This document shows positions 7,602-16,873 of a stretch of DNA of 64,000 nucleotides, in pieces. The position numbers and the translations under genes are program-made. Numbering within the stretch: position 1 is the first letter of the stretch; each line of letters starts with the position of its first letter. Origin of the DNA: Microbacterium sp. CGR2 (GTDB lineage: Bacteria > Actinomycetota > Actinomycetes > Actinomycetales > Microbacteriaceae); NCBI RefSeq assembly GCF_003626735.1, contig NZ_RBHX01000001.1, positions 1-64,000 on the forward strand. Direction: 5' to 3'. The notes beneath the pieces are model-generated. The model was not told the origin of the DNA, searched no databases, and saw only the letters and a program-made list of their open reading frames with translations.

Positions 7602-10600
7602 TCACAAGGTCGGCCCGACGTGCTCCCTCCCGGCTGCCGGTCGTGGGGCGGCAGCAGACGTAGAAGTCTGCGTGATCGCCTGCGCTCGTTCGAGCGCAGT
7701 CCGTGCGCGGGCAGCGTCGATCTTCTGCACCGTGGTCTCCGGCGCCGGGCCGAGGGGTGTGTCGTCGGTGATGTTGTACCTGTCGCGGTAAGCGGCGACG
7801 GTGCCTGCGTGCTGCCGCCACGCTGCTGTCTTGTGTGGGTCGCGGGGTGGTGTTCCGAGGGGCTTCATCCACGGGGCTTTCGCGTCCAAGGCGATGTCCA
7901 GGACGGCGTTGGCGCGCTGCTCGATCAGCTCCCGGCGCTCGTCCAGCGCTTGCCGCATATCGGTGCTCATCGATCCTCGCGCAGCGGGGACGAGACCGGC
8001 GATCAGCCTCGGCGCTTTCCTCGTGCGACCGGACCCGGCGGGTCGTGCGGTGGCTCGGGCGACGCGGTGGTGCAGGACAGAGGCGATGTCGTCGGCGTCG
8101 GCGAACCCGCGTGCGGCGACCAATCGCGGGAGCATCGTGTCGAGGGCGTGGTGGTTCGCTTCGGCGCGTCGGAGTTCGGCGGTGAGCGCCCCGAAGGCTT
8201 CGGACTCGATGGCCGTGTCCGCTTGCTCAGGGCTCAGGCCGGACGCGCGAACCAGGTTCACCCAGCGGTCGTGTTGGGCTGCGGCGGCGATGGTCTCGTA
8301 CTCGGCAGCGAGCTGAGCGATCGAGCCCCAGTGTTCGTGTTCGGCGGTGATGGTCTCGTGCGCGGACAGCTCGGCACCCGCATGTTGTAGGACTCCGTAG
8401 AGCACGGACCGGGCAGTGGTGTCGGGGTTGTCGGCCGGATGCGGATGGGCGTGCTCGTCGGCCCGGTCGAGGATCACATAGGCGTAGTTGGCGTGCTTGC
8501 CGCGGGTCATGGCAACGTAGAAGTTTTCTCTCGTGGCGGTCGGCTCCGCCAGGACGTGTGCGGTGTCGGTGGTGACGCCCTGGGCACGGTGGGCGGTGAC
8601 GGCGTAGCCAAGATCGGCGTGCTCGGCGACATAGGCCGCCGGAAGGACGATGGAGCCCCCGAACCGGCGTCTGGTCTTGCGGATGGTGACCGAGCCGTCG
8701 TCGCGGACGCCGGTGATGGTCCAGGTGTCGCCGTTGCGCACCCAGTCCTTGCCGGTGCGTAGCCGGCGGTCGTTGCGGCGGGTGATGATCGTGTCCCCGA
8801 CTCCGGCCGTGGTGCCGTCGTTCAGTTCGACATCGCGGCCGGGCGTGAGGGTGCCGTCGAGGATCAGGTCCGCTCGGGCACGAGTGTTGAGGGTGGTTAC
8901 CTGGTCGCGGGTCTCGGCGATCAGCACCGACACTAGCCCCTGGTCGCGATCAGCGCGCCAGGCTGTGTAGGCGGTGTCGGTCATCGCTTCGGCGTCACCC
9001 TCGCGAATGCGGTCGTGGTTGAGGTACGTGTCGATCACCTCGGTACGTCCGTGACGCAGGGCAAGGGAGGCGGTCTTCTCCCACGGGTTGATGAATCTGT
9101 GTACGTCGACCAGCTCTGGCGTGTCGTCTCGGTCGTTCACGAGGAGTCCGAAGGCGCCGCCGGCGTCCACTGACTGGAGCTGGGCGAAGTCGCCGACCAG
9201 CAGCACTTTCGCCCCGGCCCGTTCGGCCAGGTGGGTTATCCGGTCCAGGGACAGGGTTCCAGCCAGGGAGGCTTCGTCAATGATGACGAGCTGACCCGCC
9301 TCGAAGGTGGTGCCATGGGTGAGGTGGTTGGTCCACCACTTCGCCGTGTTCTCCGTCGCGATGCCGAGGTCGTCGGCGAGCACTTGCGCGGCTACCGCCG
9401 AGGGTGCGAGCCCGACCACGGAACCGGTGCCGTGTTCGGTCTCCCACGCCTGCCGCAAGGCAGACATGGCGGTGGTCTTTCCCGCACCGGCCGGGCCGAC
9501 CAGCACGTCGAGCATCCGGCCGGAGACGGCGATCTTCATCAGGGCGTCGGCCTGGTCCTCTCCGAGCATTCGTCCCTCGGCGTCAGGGCGGGAGGTGGTC
9601 TTCTCCATCGTGTCCACTGGGACCGTGGGGGCGATCATGGTGCGGGAGCGGTCGAGTAGCCGGTCCTCGGCCTCAAGCAACAGTTCGGAGGAGAATACGG
9701 TCGAGTGCTTGGGCCGGAACACGCTCGTACTATCCACCCGGCGGAACGTCGCAGGGCTGGTGGCGAGATCGGGCGGGGTGAGGCGCAGCGACGCTTGTTC
9801 GGCCGAATCGGTGACCATCCCGACGATCGCTTCCCGATCCCGGGCGGTGGCGAACCGCCATCCCATCGTCTGCCGGGAGGCCTCCGCATGCAGGTTCCAC
9901 CGGCGCCACGTGGATCGCTTCTCTCCCACGAGGCCGACCACGGTCTGGCCAAGTTCAGCGATCAGTTCCAGGGGCACGTCATCGGCCCGCAACACCAGCC
10001 CGGAGTCGTTGGCGGTCACGCTGCCAGCCCAGGTCGTCGCGTCATGACCGAGGACTGTGGTGGCGCGGGTGCGCCACTGGTCGGCGAGGCTCTCCAGCGA
10101 CCGGACCTCCTTGTCCGGCCGGGTGGACAGTGTGGCTTGCGCGCGGAGCTTCACGATCGTCGTCTTCGATGGTCTGTGCCCGTGCTTGTCCACGTGGTCG
10201 GCTATGAGCCGGTCGGTTTCGGCCTCGATGTCGTGGGACCGGGTGGAGAACGCCGCGATCAGCTCTTCTGGGACATCGGTGATCTCCCATGACGGGTTCC
10301 GATCCCGGCCCCGCGTCCTGGTCTCCCACGCCAGGCCGAAGGTGCGGGTGAGTCGGTCGGCCAGTACCGCGTTGTAGTGCTCGGACAGGGCGACCACTGC
10401 GGCGTGCATCGGTCGCCCGTCCAAGGACCGCCACTTCCCATCGAACGCGGTCTGCACCTTGTTGGACACGACGACGTGGGTGTGAAGCTGCGGGTCACCG
10501 GCACGGGAGTCGTAATGGTCGAACCCGGTGGCGACCAGCCCGGTCACATCGACTTGCGCGACCGCCCCATCACCGGCCGTGGTGCCGGTCCGGGTGGCGG

Positions 10601-11156
10601 CGACCTCGCGCTCCATGAAGTCCAGCACCTCGACGACCGCGTCGTGGTGGACTTGGGCGATCAGCGCCTGTGTCCCGGCGTCGGCGATGCCCCAGAGCAC
10701 CGAAACCGACTTCGGCACACTGAACGTGTAGTCGAACCCGGCAACGGCCCGTCGGCTTCCTCGCGTGGTCTCCTCGGCCTCGATCTGCGCGACCGCACCA
10801 CCCCGGCCAGCCGGCCCCATCTCGTCCGGTAGCTGCTCGACGCGCGCTTTGATCCGCTCGGCCACCGGAGCGTACTCAGGGAACGCCTTACCCAACGGCT
10901 CACCGGTCACCGGGTTGCGGCCCATGCCGACCAGAAGCTGAAGCTGCGCCTCGGACACCCGGTCACCGACAGCCAACCGACCACCACCAAGCCCGGCGAG
11001 GCCAGAACCGAGCCACCGTCCGGGCGGCGTTCCCGCCTCGGCGTAGTAGCGCGTGAGCGGTGTCGATAGTGAGCGATCACCGTCAGCGGCGGCCACTGAG
11101 CGCAGGAGGTACTTGTAGCCGTCGCCGGCACTCATCACCCGCATCGAGACCGTCAT
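7602..11156 (-). CDS. MobF (TraA/TrwC-type) conjugative relaxase-helicase
   Basis: 1184 residues. The relaxase domain begins MTVSMRVMSAGDGYKYLLRS and includes GFDYTFSVPKSVSVLWG and the metal-binding HTHVVV motif near residue 225. A superfamily-1 helicase follows, with Walker A VGPAGAGKTT near residue 550, Walker B VIIDEASLAG and a late AHRAQGVT motif. It nicks oriT, stays bound to the 5' end and unwinds the transferred strand. The frame is open upstream to 11723, but the conserved relaxase start is at 11156, so the extension is not used here. It is the only large minus-strand transfer gene, facing away from the secretion genes at 29.8-47 kb. oriT was not identified. Confidence 0.9.
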   Translation of the reverse strand: MTVSMRVMSAGDGYKYLLRSVAAADGDRSLSTPLTRYYAEAGTPPGRWLGSGLAGLGGGRLAVGDRVSEAQLQLLVGMGRNPVTGEPLGKAFPEYAPVAERIKARVEQLPDEMGPAGRGGAVAQIEAEETTRGSRRAVAGFDYTFSVPKSVSVLWGIADAGTQALIAQVHHDAVVEVLDFMEREVAATRTGTTAGDGAVAQVDVTGLVATGFDHYDSRAGDPQLHTHVVVSNKVQTAFDGKWRSLDGRPMHAAVVALSEHYNAVLADRLTRTFGLAWETRTRGRDRNPSWEITDVPEELIAAFSTRSHDIEAETDRLIADHVDKHGHRPSKTTIVKLRAQATLSTRPDKEVRSLESLADQWRTRATTVLGHDATTWAGSVTANDSGLVLRADDVPLELIAELGQTVVGLVGEKRSTWRRWNLHAEASRQTMGWRFATARDREAIVGMVTDSAEQASLRLTPPDLATSPATFRRVDSTSVFRPKHSTVFSSELLLEAEDRLLDRSRTMIAPTVPVDTMEKTTSRPDAEGRMLGEDQADALMKIAVSGRMLDVLVGPAGAGKTTAMSALRQAWETEHGTGSVVGLAPSAVAAQVLADDLGIATENTAKWWTNHLTHGTTFEAGQLVIIDEASLAGTLSLDRITHLAERAGAKVLLVGDFAQLQSVDAGGAFGLLVNDRDDTPELVDVHRFINPWEKTASLALRHGRTEVIDTYLNHDRIREGDAEAMTDTAYTAWRADRDQGLVSVLIAETRDQVTTLNTRARADLILDGTLTPGRDVELNDGTTAGVGDTIITRRNDRRLRTGKDWVRNGDTWTITGVRDDGSVTIRKTRRRFGGSIVLPAAYVAEHADLGYAVTAHRAQGVTTDTAHVLAEPTATRENFYVAMTRGKHANYAYVILDRADEHAHPHPADNPDTTARSVLYGVLQHAGAELSAHETITAEHEHWGSIAQLAAEYETIAAAAQHDRWVNLVRASGLSPEQADTAIESEAFGALTAELRRAEANHHALDTMLPRLVAARGFADADDIASVLHHRVARATARPAGSGRTRKAPRLIAGLVPAARGSMSTDMRQALDERRELIEQRANAVLDIALDAKAPWMKPLGTPPRDPHKTAAWRQHAGTVAAYRDRYNITDDTPLGPAPETTVQKIDAARARTALERAQAITQTSTSAAAPRPAAGREHVGPTL

Positions 11157-11191
11157 ACCGGGAAGGTGCACCCGGCATCGAGCAAGCAGCA

Positions 11192-12143
11192 TCAAGTCGG
11201 AGTCTGGCGGTGCTTTCGGAGGAGCTGGCGATACCGGGTTGGAGTAACGCCAACCACCTGACGAAACACTCGGGCGGCGTGACCGCGGCTGCGCCAGCCG
11301 ACCTGACGCATCGCCGACTCGATCGGCAGGTTGGTCTCTCGGAGCAGCCGTGCCAGATGTTCGGCCCGCACGGTCGCGAGATACGTCATCGGGGTCTTGC
11401 CGTAGGCGTCGACGAACACTCGGCCGACCTGCGATGGCGAGAGATGCACCGCTGCGGCGATCTCGTGGAGTGTCCATCGGTGCTCGGGTTTGGCGTGAAA
11501 CAGGCCAGCTGCCTGCCGGGCCTCGGTTCGCAAGGGTGCACATCGAAGCGGTGAGGATAGGCCGGGCCGAGTGACCGTACGTTGAGTCGGCGAGTGTCGC
11601 ACGGGCGTGGTTCTCACGAACGGCATGATGACGTCGAGCACAGCGAACAACAGTGCTTGAAGCCGGTAGAAATTCGCTGGCGATGGTCCGTCCAGGCTCA
11701 GGGCAACCAGCTCGTCGAGCCACGGCCCCATGCTCTCGGCCCGGTCCTCCCCGAGACGCAGGATTTGAGCAGATTCGGAGTACAACTCATCGGCGAGGTC
11801 CTGAGCCTCCCACCGGTCGGCCAAGAAGGCAGAATGCTGCCAGAACACTTGATCGATCACACAGTCCCGGTCGAGACAGAGCGTCGTGACGGTGATCGAG
11901 CCCTCGGGTTGACTGCCGCACAGCGTGTTCGCGCCCAAAGCCACGGCGTCGCCGAGCTTGACGGGCTCCAACGCCGAACTCGCCGAGCAACATCGCCGAT
12001 CCACTGCGAACGAAGATCAGCTTCACACAGTCATGCGCGACCGGCACCTGCGGCATGTGCACTGCCTGGGTAAGGGCAATGACAGGAGCGAACGGGTCCG
12101 GAATCTGGCTGTGCCCCTGAGCGGGGATGATGCTGGTGGCCAT
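11192..12143 (-). pseudogene. AraC-type regulator, frameshifted
   Basis: The two parts of one AraC-family protein lie in different frames. The N-terminal part (MATSIIPAQG..., from 12143) reads to GSAMLLGEFG, and the rest (EPVKLGDAVALGANTLCG through the C-terminal HTH, with AMRQVGWRSRGHAARVFRQV) continues one frame over. Comparison with the intact paralogue at 28611-29552 (SEFGQKPVNVGDAVFLG) places a one-base insertion near 11970. The C-terminal DNA-binding domain is intact on paper, so a truncated product from an internal start cannot be excluded. It sits just upstream of the relaxase gene on the same strand. Confidence 0.8.
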
Positions 12144-12199
12144 GATCGCAGCGGCGCCTGCCCGCATCCGATGCCCTGCCCCGAAGGTGCCTGGTTGGT

Positions 12200-12802
12200 T
12201 CAGGGCTGGAGCGTCTGGGGGAATCCTGTCCAGCGGAGTTCGGGGCGAAGGTGGCTCATATCGTTGAACATGCTGATGCTCGGGTGGGAACCGGGGCGGT
12301 ACTCGATGACGGTGAGGGCGGTGTTTGCGCTGCTGAGTCCGAGCCAGCGCACGGGTGGCGCGTCAAGGGCGTCTCGGATAAGCCACGCGATCGGGTAGGC
12401 GTGAGTGATGAGCAGTTCGTGAACATCGTCATCGTGTTTCGGTGCGTGAGCGAACCGAGCGGTGAGGCTTTGCGCGATCTCGTAGCCTGCGGCTGCCTCC
12501 TGCGGGGCGTAGCCGTCGAAGAACGGCGTCCACGACGGGGGTGTTTCCTCCGGTTCGGGTACGTAGGGAATGTGGTCGATGAGTTCGGGGGCCTCGGCGA
12601 CGGAGTTGCTCCCACCGAGGAACAAGTCAAGCTCTCGGGCTGTGTCGGCGGCTCGCGGCAGCGGGGAATGCCAGACCGCACCGATGGGAAGGTGGGCGAG
12701 GCGTTTTCCGAGGAGCCGGGCTTGTTCGCGGCCGGTGTCGGTGAGATTGCCGAAGGCGTCCGCGTCGCCATGTCGAGTGATGTAGAGATACCGAGTTGCC
12801 AT
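12200..12802 (-). CDS. histidine phosphatase (phosphoglycerate-mutase-like)
   Basis: 200 residues. The N-terminal YITRHGDADAFG carries the catalytic RHG, and LLITHAYPIAWLIRD supplies the second histidine. Family members remove phosphate from small metabolites or proteins. It is 20 bases downstream of the PEP-utilising enzyme gene on the same strand, so the two are probably one operon and may act on the same phosphorylated compound. Length is normal. The substrate cannot be read from sequence. Confidence 0.8.
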   Translation of the reverse strand: MATRYLYITRHGDADAFGNLTDTGREQARLLGKRLAHLPIGAVWHSPLPRAADTARELDLFLGGSNSVAEAPELIDHIPYVPEPEETPPSWTPFFDGYAPQEAAAGYEIAQSLTARFAHAPKHDDDVHELLITHAYPIAWLIRDALDAPPVRWLGLSSANTALTVIEYRPGSHPSISMFNDMSHLRPELRWTGFPQTLQP

Positions 12803-12822
12803 GAGTACGTCTTCCTTTGCGT

Positions 12823-13989
12823 TCAGAGTGGAGTGATGGTTCCCGCTGTTCCATCGAGCGCAATCCGACGACCGTTCTCGATGAGGTTCAGGGCGTCAGG
12901 TACGCCGAGGACGGCGGGGATGCCGTACTCCCGGGCGACGATCGCGGCGTGTGAGAGGGCTCCGCCAATTTCCGTGACGACACCGGCAGCGATCGTGAAC
13001 AGTGGCGTCCAGGCAGGATCGGTGTACGGACACACCACGATCTCGCCGGGCTGCACGGCAGCGAAGTCGGAGGGGCCACGAACGATCCGGGCCACCCCGA
13101 TGACAGTTCCGTGTGATCCCGGCGTTCCCGTCAAGGTTCTGAATGGGAGCGGTGATCCGTGAGCCCGGACGGCAGGAAGTGACGCTGTGACGGGTCGCGC
13201 TTGCAGCACCCACACGGCGCCGTCGGCGACCGCCCACTCGATGTCTTGCGGGCCGCCTTGGATCTGCGCCATGCGGCTCCCCAGCCCGGTCAGAATCGCC
13301 ACCGTTCCATCGTCCAGCGACCGCGCCTGTTGCTCCTCGGCGGCGACAGCACTCGCGATGACGCCGCCGCGCGCGACGTTGAGGTCGATACGGGTCTGTT
13401 TGCTCCCGACCGAATACCTGATCGATCCATCCGCCGCCACCTCATAGGAATCGGGAGCGACCGTTCCGCCCACGACGGCAAGGCCCAGACCCCAGGATGC
13501 TTCGATCCTGGTCGGCTCTCCTGACCGCTGAGGCGTGAACATGACGCCCGACACCTCGGCTTCGATCACGCGTTGCACGAGAACCGCCATGCCAGGAGCG
13601 GAGGGTGTGGCGCCGACTGTTGCCCGGTTCCAGTACTCGCCCACTCTCGACGCGTCGGCCGATGACCAGCAAGCCACTATCGCGTCGCACACCTCCGCCG
13701 TTCCCCGAGCACCGATGACGCTCTCGTACTGGCCCGCTGCCGAGGCGTCGGCGGTGTCCTCGTTCATGGCCGAGGAACGCACGGCGACAACAGGATCACC
13801 CATTCGGGCGAGCTCTCGGGCAACTTCGACGCGAAGAAACTCAGTGACCTCCATCCCCGCGGCATGCTCACCGTCATGCGGGACCACGAACCCATCAGGC
13901 ACCGGCAAGCCCTCGCGCAGCAGGGTGCCGAGTGTCGCTGCCTTCCCTCCGCAACTCCCCGGAGTTGCGCGAGCAAGCCTCGTCAACAT
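12823..13989 (-). CDS. PEP-synthase/Rph-like phosphotransferase, short form
   Basis: 388 residues. The ATP-grasp (PPDK N-terminal) domain covers about 10-270 with GGKAATLG (14-21) and VVAVRSSAMNEDTADASAAG (67-86). The C-terminal swivelling domain has the phosphohistidine motif GGALSHAAIVAREYG (His347). Rifampicin phosphotransferase has these two parts separated by a large substrate domain of over 400 residues. That domain is absent here, so this is a minimal dikinase-like enzyme with an unknown acceptor, or one that uses another protein. A strong ribosome site (GGGAGGTGG) precedes ATG 13989. It is followed by the phosphatase gene and divergent from two regulator genes. Confidence 0.75.
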   Translation of the reverse strand: MLTRLARATPGSCGGKAATLGTLLREGLPVPDGFVVPHDGEHAAGMEVTEFLRVEVARELARMGDPVVAVRSSAMNEDTADASAAGQYESVIGARGTAEVCDAIVACWSSADASRVGEYWNRATVGATPSAPGMAVLVQRVIEAEVSGVMFTPQRSGEPTRIEASWGLGLAVVGGTVAPDSYEVAADGSIRYSVGSKQTRIDLNVARGGVIASAVAAEEQQARSLDDGTVAILTGLGSRMAQIQGGPQDIEWAVADGAVWVLQARPVTASLPAVRAHGSPLPFRTLTGTPGSHGTVIGVARIVRGPSDFAAVQPGEIVVCPYTDPAWTPLFTIAAGVVTEIGGALSHAAIVAREYGIPAVLGVPDALNLIENGRRIALDGTAGTITPL

Positions 13990-14000
13990 TCCACCTCCCT

Positions 14001-14027
14001 CAACATTTTGTTGACAACATCATGTTG
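14001..14027. promoter_or_regulatory. nested palindromic operator between divergent genes
   Basis: CAACAT (14001-14006) pairs with ATGTTG (14022-14027), and inside lies GTTGACAAC (14010-14018), itself palindromic. A further CAACAT occurs at 13984. The TTGACA at 14011 could serve as a -35 for the rightward genes. It lies between the PEP-utilising gene (minus) and the HTH gene (plus), and the HTH protein is the obvious candidate ligand. Confidence 0.6.
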
Positions 14028-14047
14028 ATCGTAACAGGATGGGGTGC

Positions 14048-14443
14048 ATGGAACGCAAGCACGACCTCGACCAACCCGCCAGCACCGACCACGAGCAGGC
14101 CGGACGGGAACACGACGCGCAAGAACGCATTTTCGCGATGGGCGCAGACCAGCTCGAACCGCGCCCGTGGCGGCCCGCACCGGCCCCGCCCACCGCAGTC
14201 GATCTGACGCAGTACGCGCTCTGGCGAGCGTCTGATCTGACACCCGAGGAGTTGCTGAGCGCCCTCACCCTGCTTCCATCGGCGCGAGCCGAGATCGAGG
14301 GGGCCGAAGTCGGACTGCTCTTCGTTGCCCGCAGCGAAGGACTGACCTGGGCGCAGATCGCTGTTGCCATGGGATTCCGCTCACCGCAAGCGTGCCAACA
14401 GTATGTGAACCGTCTCGCGGCCCGGCAGGACAAGCAGACATGA
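14048..14443 (+). CDS. small HTH DNA-binding protein
   Basis: 131 residues. The C-terminal part LTWAQIAVAMGFRSPQACQQ is a helix-turn-helix of the sigma-factor-like or homeodomain-like kind; the N-terminus is charged and low in complexity. ATG 14048 is chosen over 14039 because the spacing from the operator is better, but both are in frame. It overlaps the next gene by ATGA, so the two are made together. Probably a repressor acting on the palindrome at 14001-14027 and thus on the PEP-utilising operon; inferred from position. Confidence 0.6.
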   Translation: MERKHDLDQPASTDHEQAGREHDAQERIFAMGADQLEPRPWRPAPAPPTAVDLTQYALWRASDLTPEELLSALTLLPSARAEIEGAEVGLLFVARSEGLTWAQIAVAMGFRSPQACQQYVNRLAARQDKQT

Positions 14444-15090
14444 GCTGTCAGTCGGCGTCAGCGCTGCGGGTCTTGCACGCGGTTCGACTCGTCGGCTTCG
14501 CCGACGGTGATGCGGTTGCCGCGCGTGCCGGAACAGGCGTGGACGAGGCGCTGCGCACATTGCGCGAGGCGGAGCGCGAGGGCTGGGTGCAGCATCTCGC
14601 GTTCGCGGACCTCGATGGGTGGTCGCTGACCGACCTGGGCAAGTTCGAGAACGAACATCAGCTGGCAGCCGAGCGTGAGCGCAACGATCCGCACCAAACG
14701 GTCGCAGCCGTCTATCGCGACTTCCTCCCGCTCAACACACGCCTGGTGCGCGCTGTGACCGACTGGCAGATCAAGCCTTCCGACGACGACCGGTTCGCGC
14801 CCAACCAGCACAGCGACCGGGCCTGGGACGGGCAAGTGCTCGATGAGCTGACGCTACTCGGCAACGAGCTTGCTCCTTTGGTCACGCGCCTTTCGGAAGT
14901 TCTCGCGCGATTCGACGGGTACGCAGATCGCTACAACTCGGCTCTGCGCCGGGCCGTGAACGGCGAGCACGACTGGGTCGACAAGACCAAGTTGGACTCA
15001 TGCCACCGAGTCTGGTTCCAACTCCACGAAGACCTCGTCGCCACCCTCGGCATCGATCGCCGCACGGAAACGCCCAGCGGCTCCGCGTAG
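14440..15090 (+). CDS. winged-helix-like regulatory protein
   Basis: 216 residues. The first 75 residues (ALRVLHAVRLVGFADGDAVA through DLDGWSLTDLGKFENE) look like a winged helix with the WSLTDLG wing typical of MarR- or PadR-like proteins. The remainder is helical and acidic without a recognised domain. Start codon ATG 14440 overlaps the preceding stop. It is likely the partner regulator of the 12200-13989 operon, perhaps sensing its substrate. No enzymatic motif seen. Confidence 0.6.
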   Translation: MSCQSASALRVLHAVRLVGFADGDAVAARAGTGVDEALRTLREAEREGWVQHLAFADLDGWSLTDLGKFENEHQLAAERERNDPHQTVAAVYRDFLPLNTRLVRAVTDWQIKPSDDDRFAPNQHSDRAWDGQVLDELTLLGNELAPLVTRLSEVLARFDGYADRYNSALRRAVNGEHDWVDKTKLDSCHRVWFQLHEDLVATLGIDRRTETPSGSA

Positions 15091-15169
15091 AGCACACGGA
15101 CGACAATCCTCCTCAGCAAGGCTGCGCCGGCATCAGTCTCCGCTCGATGAATGTCGCGCGTCGCGCACG

Positions 15170-15712
15170 CTAAGGGGTTGCGCGTTCGGCATCCGCAACG
15201 TGGCGCAAGATGGTTGCAACCTTGGGCATCACAGTCGCGACAAGTTGCTCATACAACGCAGGATGCTCGCCTGCGGACATCGAAATGCCGACGAGCAACT
15301 GATCCAGCGACGGCGCCTCCTGATCCTCCTCCTGGTACAGGCGGTTGGTCACGATCGCGAGCGAGGTAACAAACTCGGCGGCGAAGTCTCGCCCACTGGG
15401 GATCGAGACCAAGGCCTTGACGACATCAGCGGCCAGGTTGTCCGGGACCGCGCGCAACACACTCTCCTCGCCACTTTCGCTTGCCAGGGAGCGCTCCTCA
15501 AACATTCGATGAGCCTGAGATTCGCCGAGCCCACGGGTCAAAGTCGCGAGTTCGGCGTCACTGAGCGTCGGGGTCAGGTAGCTGACAAGCTTTGCCTCCG
15601 GCACGCCTCGCATCCCGATCAGGATCGTCTCACCGTCCCGGGCTCGACCCACCAGCTCCGGCAACATACGCCGCGCTTCCGCCTTCCCATACAACGGCCG
15701 CTTACTAGTCAT
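15170..15712 (-). CDS. Phd/YefM-like antitoxin-type repressor, no toxin nearby
   Basis: 180 residues. The N-terminal 45 residues (KAEARRMLPELVGRARDGET then ILIGMRGVPEAKLVSY) resemble the Phd/YefM DNA-binding fold. The C-terminal 130 residues are acidic and helical with no known toxin motif. The start at 15712 follows the operator at 15729-15760 by 17 bases, as for a self-repressing gene. The next genes on both sides run on the other strand, so no co-operonic toxin is present. It could be an orphan antitoxin protecting the element, or a stand-alone repressor with a sensory C-terminus. Confidence 0.6.
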   Translation of the reverse strand: MTSKRPLYGKAEARRMLPELVGRARDGETILIGMRGVPEAKLVSYLTPTLSDAELATLTRGLGESQAHRMFEERSLASESGEESVLRAVPDNLAADVVKALVSIPSGRDFAAEFVTSLAIVTNRLYQEEDQEAPSLDQLLVGISMSAGEHPALYEQLVATVMPKVATILRHVADAERATP

Positions 15713-15728
15713 CGCCCTCACCCTTCCG

Positions 15729-15760
15729 TACTTAGTTGTACGACAGTGTACAACTAAGTA
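15729..15760. promoter_or_regulatory. perfect 13-bp inverted repeat operator
   Basis: TACTTAGTTGTAC (15729-15741) and GTACAACTAAGTA (15748-15760) are exact complements with a 6-base centre, in an otherwise GC-rich setting. It lies immediately upstream of the antitoxin-like gene and would cover its promoter, so autoregulation is the simple reading. Confidence 0.8.
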
Positions 15761-16017
15761 CACCTCGATCTGCAAGAGGTGTGACGCCTGCAAGAGCCGA
15801 GCGACGCCTGCGGAGGGGCTGGCTTAAACGGGTCTCGTCGCTCGGCACGACAGAGGGCTGCTCGTTGACATGGTGCGCGGAGGGCACGGCAGAAGGCGCC
15901 GCCTGTGGAGCGGGTGGGCGAGCACCTGGCGTCTGCCCAGCCCGGAGGGACTTCCCGCGAGGAGTCTGACCGGGGATCACCCGTCAGCCGGAGTCCTCAT
16001 GCTCGACGCCCAATCAC

Positions 16018-16800
16018 CCCGGCCGCCCGCTACGGGTCGGCTCCCTGTTCGGCGGCTCCGGCGGGCTCGACCTCGCCGTCGAACACGCCCTCGATGCCGA
16101 GACGATCGGGTTCTCCTAGAACGACGAGAAGGTCGCCCGCGTGTTCGCCCATCACTGGCCGGACGCCCCCACCCTAGGCGAGATCACCATGATCGGCTGG
16201 CCCGTTGTGCCGCCGGTTGACGTGCTGTGCGGGGGGCTTTCCATGCCAGGACGTTCGACGGTTGGCAAGCGGGCTGGCCTCGCACCCGGCGCCCGCTCTG
16301 GACTGTGGTCGCACATGGCCGAAGCGATCGACGCGCTGCAACCCCAACTCGTCGTCATCGAAAACGTACTCGGCCTGCTGTCCTCACCCGCCGTCCGCGC
16401 AGCCCTGGAAGGAGCCGACATGCGCACGCAACTCCGAGACTGCAACCCTTCGCGACCTGGAACCCGACCCGTGGGGTCTGGGAGACAGCGCAGCTCGACC
16501 TCTCCGGGCAGCCGGCGCCGTACTCGGCGATTTGGCCGACCTCGGGCTGGATGCGCAGTGGATCGGCCTACCAGCGTCCCTTGTCGGTGCCCCTCACCCC
16601 AAGCTTGAACGACGCCGCAGGACCACGGACAGCACCGGAGTTCGTGGAATGGCTCATTGGCCTCGGTGAGGGGTGGGCACGAACTCCGCGCACGGGCTCA
16701 CGCCCGACCAGTAGATCACGGCGCTCGGCAACGGGGTGCTGCCTCTGCACGCGAGCGTCACGATCACGCTGGGCAGGGGCGCGACTCCTCGGACAGCAAT
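16018..16800 (+). pseudogene. DNA (cytosine-5) methyltransferase, decayed
   Basis: Pieces of a C5 methyltransferase appear in order but in shifting frames. They are the AdoMet loop (RVGSLFGGSGGLDLAVEHAL), then an in-frame TAG near 16120 (GFS-stop-NDEKVARVFAHHWP), and the catalytic loop GGFPCQD, readable only after a one-base shift in a G run near 16230. The shift is restored before TVGKRAG. VVIENVLGLL (the ENV motif) follows, then a frameshifted middle, and a terminal ALGNGVLPLH near 16720-16750. Several independent lesions mean it is not functional. It may be the remnant of an element-borne modification system. Confidence 0.8.
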
Positions 16801-16839
16801 CTGACGGGATCTCGCGCACCGTTCCATCATGTGAGAGTG

Positions 16840-16870
16840 GTTACCTATCTACTTCATGTAGTAAGGTAAC
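16840..16870. promoter_or_regulatory. inverted-repeat operator of the MarR gene
   Basis: GTTACCT (16840-16846) pairs with AGGTAAC (16864-16870), and between them TACT and AGTA extend the symmetry. It ends three bases before ATG 16874, so a MarR dimer bound here would block transcription of the regulator-exporter operon. Confidence 0.7.
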
Positions 16871-16873
16871 GAT

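Noticed and set aside
11157..11723. N-terminal extension of the relaxase up to 11723
   Set aside because: It has no conserved relaxase sequence, is Arg/Ser/Pro rich as expected of a shadow frame, and overlaps the C-terminal coding part of the AraC pseudogene on the same strand.
15713..16017. Small ORFs between the antitoxin-like gene and the methyltransferase remnant
   Set aside because: They have no ribosome sites or recognisable sequence; only the operator palindrome is supported in this 305-base gap.
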